Shown here: piece after piece, positions 16,901 to 21,655 of the stretch
How the letters are laid out: each line of letters opens with the position of its first letter
Position numbering within the stretch: the first letter of the stretch is position 1
Assembly: GCA_900754495.1 (NCBI GenBank)
Contig: CAAEDC010000205.1
Coordinates: 1-21,655 of the forward strand
Direction of reading: 5' to 3'
Source of the DNA: Eggerthellaceae bacterium
GTDB taxonomy: Bacteria; Actinomycetota; Coriobacteriia; Coriobacteriales; Eggerthellaceae
Length of the DNA stretch: 21,655 nt
Made by a program: the position numbers and the translations under genes
The notes under the pieces: model-generated
What the model saw: the letters and a program-made list of their open reading frames with translations, nothing else
Told to the model about the DNA's origin: nothing
The model's database searches: none

Positions 16901-18287
16901 CGTGCATACGTTCTCCAACGACAACCCGCACAATGCCGCCGTCCTCAACGCCAACACAGCCAGGGCATACTGCCTGAACCGTTGGGCAAACTTCACGTCC
17001 ACCGGGGCGGACGGCTTCATGCTTGCGGACGGAAGGAACCTCACGGCGCTCTGGTACCAGCGAACCGACACCGAAGAGCTTATCCATACCCAGACCGTCC
17101 AGCTTGACGAGAGCATCCACTTGGACAATTTCAAGCTGTCCCGCGACGGCAAGCTGCTCTACTTCGCCACCGTGCTCGACGGCAAGCAGGAGGACAAGAT
17201 CGACCAGGACGGCAACCGTACGCCGGGCAAGGAGGTGCACGAGTACCGCATCCGCGCGTCGCGCATCGTCACCGACGCGTCAGGCGCCTACAAATTCATG
17301 GAACCGTTCACCATCGCGCAGCTCGACCACCCGGCCGATGCGCTGGTCGACCTGCCGCTGCCCAAGTCCTACGGCTTCCTCTCCAACAGCATCACGAGCC
17401 TGGCCGACAGCGCCTCGGATCTGTACCTATACGCCGTTCCCAAACTCGCGCACCTGTCGCTTATCGGCTTCACCCCCATCGGCAAGACGGTGTGCGCCGG
17501 CAACGAGGAGACGTTCCTGGTGACCGTCCGCAACGACGGCAACACGGCAATCGACTCGTTCACGCTGGTGGTCGCCGACGAGTCCGGCGAGGTCGGGCGC
17601 ATCCCGGTGAGCATCCCCGACGTGCAGGCGGTGCTCGAGGCCAAGGACGCGCCGAACGACTCCGACGCGCTTCTGGGCTGGTACGGCGCCGCGCCCGCCG
17701 AGGACCTCGACACGGGCGCGGGCCTCCGACCCGGGCTCATGGAGGTGCAGCCGGTCGCCGACGTTCCCACCGAGGCGGGCGTGGTGCTGCCCGGCAAGCA
17801 GCGCACTTACCGGTTCAACTGGACGGTTCCCGAGCAATGGCACGGCGAGACGCTCGTCGACGTGAGCATCGACCTGGGGTCGCTGACCGTCTCGACCCAG
17901 CCCGGCTGCTGCGAGCTCGAAGAGGTGCGCACGCAGGCGGTGGGCGCCCTCGAGCTCGGCATGCCGGCGAACAGCCTGCAGAACAGCATCTCAGTGGAGC
18001 TGCCCCTCGCGACGGCGCAGTACGAGGGCGTCGAGGACATCCCGGTCGATCGGAGCGCCTACCTGCGCACCGACGGCAAGGGCGACGCGATCGCCCCGCC
18101 CTCCGGCACGTCCGACGAGAGGCCTGCCGGCGGCAAGGGTTCGGGGCTCGGCAGCACCGGCGACCCGTTGACCGGCACCGTCGCGGCGGCCTTGGTCGCC
18201 GCCATGGGCGCCGGTGCCGCCGCCGCGGCGGTGCATGCGCGCAAACGCTCCGAGGGCGAGACGGGATCCGAGGAGGAGGCCCGATAG
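13947..18287 (+). CDS. Giant Tat-exported surface protein with C-terminal anchor
   Basis: This 1446-residue protein begins with a twin-arginine signal (SRRGFLSLLAATGTVVAFG, about 15-33), so it is exported folded. An Ig/carboxypeptidase-regulatory-like stretch follows at about 72-112 (PVAGATAHITSLYNGKTADA). A beta-rich, partly very hydrophobic core lies at about 430-560 and includes FFIAWFPVYVLFEFIVDAYLA. A CARDB-like domain at about 1180-1310 carries VTVRNDGNTAI. The C-terminus has LGSTG (1401-1405), a hydrophobic segment and positive ARKR, a sorting-signal layout with a variant of LPxTG. AGGAGG precedes the start. I do not recognise the overall family; a large secreted structural or adhesin-like protein is an inference. 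The LuxR gene 104 bp downstream may regulate it. Codon use shifts at about 16550-17080. Confidence 0.85.
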   Translation: MSTNDRTSASAPVFSRRGFLSLLAATGTVVAFGNGSELFVRVAHADEAGVGDPYTLYVVKRWEVPVYLFDVTDPANLKPVAGATAHITSLYNGKTADAVTDANGIAVLDTRELCEPDPDQQPGEVQQNYCFFGSVVVQKDGYRTFETGKMRFIGAEELAVATEPTDGHPYARMAAFDDWDIQYADSATFPATPANRDSHALVVKTEVSDGRPVRVTAYQEGGASFQVDATPDASGLAVAMLEGRFLSTHTDDASQAFAPDKPVFITVATDAGNGESFTFESNLVVKRGHLDEASFEPGQRFSLDELVPNEASDADLSPDNGDLSVTLPESIPVIGGGSIKLPIPFLPVTIETDPLSYIFIAAKLSMSLHKGTDGRGDKNVWTRDTYENCSSEAFRTAQDALQSYLNKNAGIADTKRSALTKVPGGFGFSPSLEVGFGLYQTWDDQLLVWRGDAKGYVELTLNLSYTLQFFIAWFPVYVLFEFIVDAYLALEAGMEFVDAGEKTKPQFSGGSGFTFTPKLEIAVGAGAGMSGAASIGVRGSGFLSFPINALFSPRGKPNPHMNLDGGVDVAICVQFIVYKGSIPLYAGRWNNIWTNWPDDKKSLEAGEAFASAHKAFFVNTPDGGYGYSMAGDDAHLLQGGDGVNASFVPVTDRELAGTAELRAVAQNDGSYAYDEARAESATTGQAYAITPLALGAEGLKPTETLVYKHVFSDPRQKVFSVDGVIWIARIVPVTYSVGTRTRLTVAKMENSVMGKPQVVEFDFADYKDANGNPAPCARIDAFDCDFDVVGCDEGCRANRWKDGGAFRVLLTMVTRPDGDASPLTSVASHSIAAFLSVGDDLSIKTKHLFFDDYNRTDQAAILLYPRIVGVGNKIDTVAAFALHRIAAPGKNVFDSGYKEYPADCLFSSDGAIRFTKKGFSDVPDNCFFDASGKQIDATGVLTDAKQSVEIALLFHGAGSLNYLMCYTMATSDDEKQAPLVKAVRVVHTFSNDNPHNAAVLNANTARAYCLNRWANFTSTGADGFMLADGRNLTALWYQRTDTEELIHTQTVQLDESIHLDNFKLSRDGKLLYFATVLDGKQEDKIDQDGNRTPGKEVHEYRIRASRIVTDASGAYKFMEPFTIAQLDHPADALVDLPLPKSYGFLSNSITSLADSASDLYLYAVPKLAHLSLIGFTPIGKTVCAGNEETFLVTVRNDGNTAIDSFTLVVADESGEVGRIPVSIPDVQAVLEAKDAPNDSDALLGWYGAAPAEDLDTGAGLRPGLMEVQPVADVPTEAGVVLPGKQRTYRFNWTVPEQWHGETLVDVSIDLGSLTVSTQPGCCELEEVRTQAVGALELGMPANSLQNSISVELPLATAQYEGVEDIPVDRSAYLRTDGKGDAIAPPSGTSDERPAGGKGSGLGSTGDPLTGTVAAALVAAMGAGAAAAAVHARKRSEGETGSEEEAR

Positions 18288-18295
18288 CGGAACAG

Positions 18296-18317
18296 AAGCG
18301 ACGCGTCGGCGCTTTTT
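18296..18317 (+). terminator. Weak terminator-like hairpin after the surface protein gene
   Basis: AAGCG (18296-18300) pairs with CGCTT (18310-18314) and Ts continue to 18317. The stem is only five pairs, so this is tentative. Confidence 0.3.
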
Positions 18318-18334
18318 CGGGATAAAACCCCCAC

Positions 18335-18381
18335 CCATTCGCCAGAACGAATACAATTGCCCCATCGAGTCTGGCGAATGG
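18335..18381. promoter_or_regulatory. Perfect 12-bp inverted repeat around the luxR-type promoter and ribosome site
   Basis: CCATTCGCCAGA (18335-18346) and TCTGGCGAATGG (18370-18381) are exact complements around 23 bp. A -10-like TACAAT (18352-18357) lies between the arms. The right arm runs into the GGAGGG ribosome site of the regulator gene. Possible uses are an operator for a dimer, including self-regulation, or an RNA hairpin that limits translation. Confidence 0.6.
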
Positions 18382-18391
18382 AGGGTGTTCG

Positions 18392-19429
18392 ATGGGGGTT
18401 CAAAGCGTGCGCGAGGGAGACCAAGCCGATGTGTTCGGCCGGCTCATGCCGCTTTTGAACTCCACGTTCGAGCCCGGCACCTGCCAAGCCGCCATCGACC
18501 GCTTCGAGGATCCCAGCATGCGCGCCGTCGCCCGCGCCGAATACTGCTACTTCAGCGGACAGGCGGAGGAGGCGGCGTGCATCACCTCCGACCTTCTCGA
18601 GCACCCCGATCCGGCGGTGCGCCTGTCCGCCTGCTTGATCTACGCGTATGCCAACCTGCCGCTGGGCAACATCAACAGCGCGCGCTTCGCCCTGGCGAAG
18701 CTCCGCAACGCCCTCGAGAAAAGCCCGACCGCGTCGTCGGCGCAGGGCCAGGCGGCGATGGCGTTCATGGGGTACACGTCCTCGGTTCTCCTGCATCTCC
18801 CGCTGCCCGAGGAGGCTCCTCCCGTCGACGCGCTCCTGCCGCTGCTCCCACCGGGTCTGCGCGCGTTCGCGCTGTACGTGGTGGCGCATCAGCTGTACCT
18901 GAAAGGCGAGCATGCGCGCAGCCTCGGGATCGCCGAGGGCGCCCTGTTCATGACGCCTGAGACCTACCCCATCCCCGAGATCTACCTGCGCCTGGTCGCT
19001 GTCATGGATTGCATGAGCCTCAAACGCACGGACGAGGCGCGCACGCATCTGCTTGCCGCATGGGAACTCGCCCGCCCCGACGGGCTCATCGAGGCGTTCG
19101 GCGAGCACCACGGGCTTTTGGGCGGCATGCTCGAGTCCGCCATCAAGAAGGATTGGCCGGAGGATTTCAAGCGCATCATCGACATCACCTACCGCTTTTC
19201 CGCGGGATGGCGGCGCATCCACAACCCCGCCACCGAGGAGACGGTGGCGGACAACCTCACCACCAGCGAGTTCGCGGTGTCGATGCTCGCGGCGCGCGGC
19301 TGGACCAACCAGGAGATCGGCGCGCATCTGGACGTCTCGACGAACACGGTGAAAAGCTACCTGGCCTCGTCATTCCGCAAGCTCGGCATCAGCAAGCGCT
19401 CCGAGTTGGAAAAGTTCATGCTGCGCTAA
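18392..19429 (+). CDS. LuxR-type transcriptional regulator with helical-repeat N-terminus
   Basis: This 345-residue protein ends in a LuxR/FixJ helix-turn-helix (288-345): LTTSEFAVSMLAARGWTNQEIG, then STNTVKSYLASSFRKLGISKR, the family's DNA-recognition region. The preceding about 280 residues are alpha-helical, TPR-like, in the manner of MalT-type regulators (repeated A-x3-A-x-Y and LxxAW patterns such as RTHLLAAWELARPDG). No receiver domain with a phospho-acceptor Asp or membrane helices are seen. GGAGGG precedes the ATG. It follows the surface protein gene after 104 bp with its own promoter-like region. The control of that surface gene is inferred from position. Confidence 0.85.
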   Translation: MGVQSVREGDQADVFGRLMPLLNSTFEPGTCQAAIDRFEDPSMRAVARAEYCYFSGQAEEAACITSDLLEHPDPAVRLSACLIYAYANLPLGNINSARFALAKLRNALEKSPTASSAQGQAAMAFMGYTSSVLLHLPLPEEAPPVDALLPLLPPGLRAFALYVVAHQLYLKGEHARSLGIAEGALFMTPETYPIPEIYLRLVAVMDCMSLKRTDEARTHLLAAWELARPDGLIEAFGEHHGLLGGMLESAIKKDWPEDFKRIIDITYRFSAGWRRIHNPATEETVADNLTTSEFAVSMLAARGWTNQEIGAHLDVSTNTVKSYLASSFRKLGISKRSELEKFMLR

Positions 19430-19447
19430 CCGGCTTTGGCGCCAAGG

Positions 19448-19474
19448 GTGCCAAAGGGACACATCTAATGGCAC
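19448..19474 (+). repeat. 27-bp palindromic repeat, copy 2
   Basis: The unit is identical to the other two copies and opposite in orientation to copy 1, so the two bracket the surface protein/LuxR module as inverted repeats about 5.5 kb apart. It lies 18 bp past the LuxR stop codon, with one decayed GCCAAGG iteration before it. Confidence 0.85.
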
Positions 19475-19478
19475 ATGC

Positions 19479-19528
19479 AGAAATGAGCACTAGGAGGCAT
19501 GACCTCCTGGTACTCATTTCTACCTTTT
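19479..19528 (+). terminator. Strong terminator after the LuxR gene
   Basis: A 19-position stem (19479-19497 with 19503-19521) with one mismatch and one G-U closes a 5-nt loop. CTTTT follows at 19524-19528. It lies directly behind the 27-bp repeat. Sequence from 19529 to 19640 has no recognisable feature. Confidence 0.75.
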
Positions 19529-19640
19529 ATCTGCCGGCTAACATCAGGATTACGTTGCCGCAGAAATGCCCCGGTTTGCCGAAGACGGGACCGCGATTCA
19601 GCCTCAACACCCCCGGCCCATCGATAGCGCGATGGCAACG

Positions 19641-20204
19641 TCACATCAGCTGTTTACCAACGTTCCAAGCGCCGCCGACCTCTTCGCCCACCACACGGTA
19701 GGTCATGTGCGCAGCATCGTAGACAAGAGGCTGAAACTTGCCGAAGTCCACCTTGCTGTCTTCTCCGAGTATTGCCTCGTCCACCAGCACGTTGACGACC
19801 TTGCCGACGACACGCGCCCCATGCTCGTCGCCCTGAATCTCGACAACCTCGCACTCCATGGTGAGCGGATACTCCTCTATGACGGGCGCATCCACGTACT
19901 CGGATTTCACAAACGTCAGGCCACTCTTTTCGGCCTTATTCACCTTGTTGCCAGTCGCGATGCCAAAGTAGTCGGCCGATACGACGTTGGCCTTATTGGC
20001 AGGAGCAACGGTGAAGGCGCCTTTCTTGACGATGTTGGCCGTGGTTTTGTGGTCGCCGATGTTGAAGCAGATCTCGTGACGGGAGCACTCGCCTGCCCAC
20101 GCGGCATTCATAGCGTTAGGCACGCCGTTCTCATCGTAGCTCGCGATAATGAACACTGACTGCGGAAACAGCTCGCCCGCATTGCCCAGGCTCTTCTTTG
20201 CCAT
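19641..20204 (-). CDS. Flavin reductase-like (FMN-binding split barrel) protein
   Basis: This 187-residue protein is of the flavin reductase/DIM6-NTAB split-barrel family. It opens with GELFPQSVFIIASYDENGVPNAMNAAWAG, a typical first two strands with flavin-contacting region, followed by RHEICFNIGDHKTTANIVKKGAFTVA. It should bind FMN and reduce or shuttle flavin electrons in the cytoplasm, possibly for detoxification. AAGGA lies before the ATG at 20204; the upstream in-frame ATG at 20231 has no ribosome site. The gene is divergent from a HxlR-family regulator, a common pairing in which the regulator senses quinones, aldehydes or oxidants. Confidence 0.85.
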   Translation of the reverse strand: MAKKSLGNAGELFPQSVFIIASYDENGVPNAMNAAWAGECSRHEICFNIGDHKTTANIVKKGAFTVAPANKANVVSADYFGIATGNKVNKAEKSGLTFVKSEYVDAPVIEEYPLTMECEVVEIQGDEHGARVVGKVVNVLVDEAILGEDSKVDFGKFQPLVYDAAHMTYRVVGEEVGGAWNVGKQLM

Positions 20205-20224
20205 TGCGCATCCTTTCACTTGTG

Positions 20225-20252
20225 TTGACATTCCTTCGACACGCAGTATTCT
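20225..20252 (+). promoter_or_regulatory. Promoter of the HxlR gene
   Basis: Consensus TTGACA (20225-20230) and TATTCT (20247-20252) are 16 bp apart. The transcript would begin near 20259, giving a leader of about 140 nt. Confidence 0.55.
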
Positions 20253-20273
20253 TCTTTATCGGATCGGCTGCAA
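20245..20273 (-). promoter_or_regulatory. Promoter of the flavin reductase gene
   Basis: On the minus strand TTGCAG (20273-20268) and AATACT (20250-20245) are 17 bp apart. The two divergent promoters overlap, and the -35 box touches the inverted repeat at 20272. Confidence 0.45.
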
Positions 20274-20298
20274 GTACTGGTTTTCTTGTTAGGTACTT
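20272..20298. promoter_or_regulatory. Candidate HxlR operator, inverted repeat
   Basis: AAGTAC (20272-20277) and GTACTT (20293-20298) form an inverted pair about two turns apart (21 bp between arm starts). One arm overlaps the flavin reductase -35 box. HxlR-family dimers bind such GTAC-containing palindromes, so repression of the neighbour is plausible. Confidence 0.45.
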
Positions 20299-20310
20299 AC
20301 CGGAACTAAA

Positions 20311-20334
20311 GCGTATCAGTCAGGAGCGATACGC
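20311..20334. promoter_or_regulatory. Second inverted repeat in the HxlR leader
   Basis: GCGTATC (20311-20317) and GATACGC (20328-20334) are perfect complements around 10 bp. It may be a second binding site or a leader hairpin in the HxlR transcript. Confidence 0.4.
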
Positions 20335-20398
20335 TGCGGCACCCAAAATGATCTGATTGGCGCCCTGCCGTCCCTTCACCTCGAAGAAAGGATAACCC

Positions 20399-20746
20399 GT
20401 GAGAGAGCATCCATCCCCCGAAGACATCACCAAAGCACGCTTCGAGGGAACCGGCTACAGCTATACGCTTTCGCTCATCCAAGGCAAGCACAAGATGGCG
20501 ATTCTCTACTGCCTGATGGAGTACCAGCCGGTGCGCTTCAACCAGATGCGCCGCTATCTGGGCAACGTCGCCGACAAGACGCTGTCGGCAAACCTCAAGG
20601 AGCTCGAGCACGATGGCCTCATCGTGCGCACGGAATATCCCCAGGTACCGCCGAAGGTTGAATACACCCTCACCGAACTGGGGGATTCGCTCATGGAAGT
20701 GCTCGACCAGCTTTGCCTTTGGGGCACCGAACACAAGCCCGCCTAA
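20399..20746 (+). CDS. HxlR-family winged-helix regulator
   Basis: This 115-residue protein has the HxlR winged helix across about 15-105. The recognition region is FNQMRRYLGNVADKTLSANLKELEHDGLIVR, followed by the wing PPKVEYTLTELGDSLMEVLDQL. Members bind DNA as dimers and often sense reactive electrophiles or redox state through a cysteine near the N-terminus. Here the only cysteines I see are in ILYCLMEY and in the C-terminal DQLCLWG, so a redox-sensing role is uncertain. A GTG start at 20399 is supported by AAAGGA. It is divergent from the flavin reductase gene, its most likely target. Confidence 0.85.
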   Translation: MREHPSPEDITKARFEGTGYSYTLSLIQGKHKMAILYCLMEYQPVRFNQMRRYLGNVADKTLSANLKELEHDGLIVRTEYPQVPPKVEYTLTELGDSLMEVLDQLCLWGTEHKPA

Positions 20747-20760
20747 CAACACACCGGAGC

Positions 20761-20820
20761 GTGCCGGGTGCCAAAGGGGTGCCAAAGGAATGGGTGCCAA
20801 AGGGACACATCTAATGGCAC
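20761..20820 (+). repeat. 27-bp palindromic repeat, copy 3, with tandem GGTGCCAAAGG units
   Basis: The exact unit is at 20794-20820. Before it, GTGCC or GGTGCCAAAGG is iterated at 20761-20792, in the same orientation and with spacing of about 10-15 bp. It lies 90 bp upstream of the RAYT start and is the probable cognate repeat. Confidence 0.85.
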
Positions 20821-20910
20821 ATATCCACATCTATCGAAGGCTCATATCCAAAGGATGCCTGACATGGCATAATGGATTTCCCGGTTCTTTTCCTCGACAA
20901 AGGAGGAGCT

Positions 20911-21655
20911 ATGGCGCGCAGCGCAAGAGCGACGCTTCCTTCCGACTTCATCCACGTAACCACAAGAGGACTGGGAAGGCGCATCATCTTCGAAGACGAC
21001 CTGGACAAAGAGAGATTCCTCTCCATTCTCTCGACCAAGCTAACGGATTCGGAAAGCCGCGTCTACGCATGGTGCCTCATGGACAACCATATCCACCTGC
21101 TGCTTCGCGCGAACAGCGCCGACCTCTCGAAATCCATGCAGCGCATCGGAGTTAGCTACGCACAGTACTTCAACGGCAGGCATGGGCATGTAGGGAAGGT
21201 TTTCCAAAACCGCTTCAACGCCCATCCGATAATGGGTGAAACTCATCTGCTTGCGACGATTCGATACATTCATCGAAACCCCCTCGAAACCGGAACGGCG
21301 ATGGATCGCTACGATTGGAGCAGCTATCGGGCGATCCTCGGGAAAGAGCATGCGCGCGGAGCGGAGATGACCGACTCGAAAACGGTGCTCGAGCTATTCG
21401 GCGGAAAGAATGCTTTCATCCGTTTCCACAATGAAGAAAGCGAGGCAGACGGTTTCGAAAGGATTGACGGATACCGGCGCCGAATCGATGATGTCGAGGC
21501 TGCCGAAATCGCGATCGGAATGTTTGGAAGCGCTTTCTCAGATCGAATCTGCTCAATGCCTAAAGCAAAACGAGACGACGCTTTGGCACGGTTGAAATTT
21601 GCCGGTCTTTCCATCAGGCAAATCGAAAGATTGACAGGCATAGGGAGAGGGATTA
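20911..21655 (+). CDS. RAYT / IS200-like Y1 transposase, 3' end off the window
   Basis: A frame of at least 248 codons runs off the right edge. AAAGGAGGAG lies just before the ATG. The metal-binding H-x-H is H60-I61-H62 (MDNHIHLLL), and the catalytic tyrosine is Y119 in IRYIHRNPL, typical of REP-associated tyrosine transposases. A C-terminal helix-turn-helix (LSIRQIERLTGIGRGI, about 233-248) is visible at the cut edge. These enzymes act on single-stranded hairpin DNA and are domesticated or semi-mobile. No IS ends were found around it; instead a palindromic repeat lies upstream, which supports a RAYT over a free IS200/IS605 element. Confidence 0.85.
   Translation, partial: MARSARATLPSDFIHVTTRGLGRRIIFEDDLDKERFLSILSTKLTDSESRVYAWCLMDNHIHLLLRANSADLSKSMQRIGVSYAQYFNGRHGHVGKVFQNRFNAHPIMGETHLLATIRYIHRNPLETGTAMDRYDWSSYRAILGKEHARGAEMTDSKTVLELFGGKNAFIRFHNEESEADGFERIDGYRRRIDDVEAAEIAIGMFGSAFSDRICSMPKAKRDDALARLKFAGLSIRQIERLTGIGRGI

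Overview
The window is high-GC and strongly G/C-ending in codon use. Its content is a Tat-exported giant surface protein next to a LuxR regulator, a ferredoxin-domain aldo/keto reductase, CstA and SstT transporters, a family 9-like carbohydrate-binding lipoprotein and a HxlR/flavin reductase pair. This suggests a gut-type anaerobic actinobacterium of the Coriobacteriia (Eggerthellaceae-like). The assignment is inferred from gene style only.

Layout, left to right. (1) 1-1882: two palindromes, then a monocistronic asparagine-synthetase-like gene that lacks the glutaminase nucleophile end, closed by a strong terminator. (2) 1932-6627: a heterodimeric ABC half-transporter pair on the minus strand, divergent from an AraC-family regulator. 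The shared 180-bp control region has overlapping promoters and a 14-bp direct repeat at 21-bp spacing. (3) 6829-8792: a serine/threonine:Na+ symporter (SstT), convergent with an SH3-repeat secreted protein whose signal peptide is out of frame with its body. (4) 9030-12592: an aldo/keto reductase with two 4Fe-4S clusters, then two large palindromes sharing a 13-bp motif, then cstA on the minus strand. cstA is preceded by an attenuator-like leader: a 14-residue Leu/Ile/Val-rich peptide, alternative hairpins and an intrinsic terminator. (5) 12835-13620: a lipoprotein with a CBM9-like domain. (6) 13947-19429: a 1446-residue Tat-exported, probably wall- or membrane-anchored protein, followed by a LuxR-type regulator with a palindrome around its -10 and ribosome-binding region. 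(7) 19641-20746: a flavin reductase divergent from its probable HxlR regulator. (8) 20911-end: a RAYT/IS200-like Y1 transposase, cut by the window edge.

Three exact copies of a 27-bp palindromic element lie at 13879, 19448 and 20794. The last is about 90 bp upstream of the RAYT gene, which makes it the likely cognate REP-type repeat. The first two copies are inverted and bracket the surface protein/LuxR module.

The most interesting regions are the leader in front of cstA (12468-12592), the RAYT with its repeat family, the glutaminase-less AsnB homologue, and the broken or coupled SH3 gene. No CRISPR array, tRNA or rRNA was seen.
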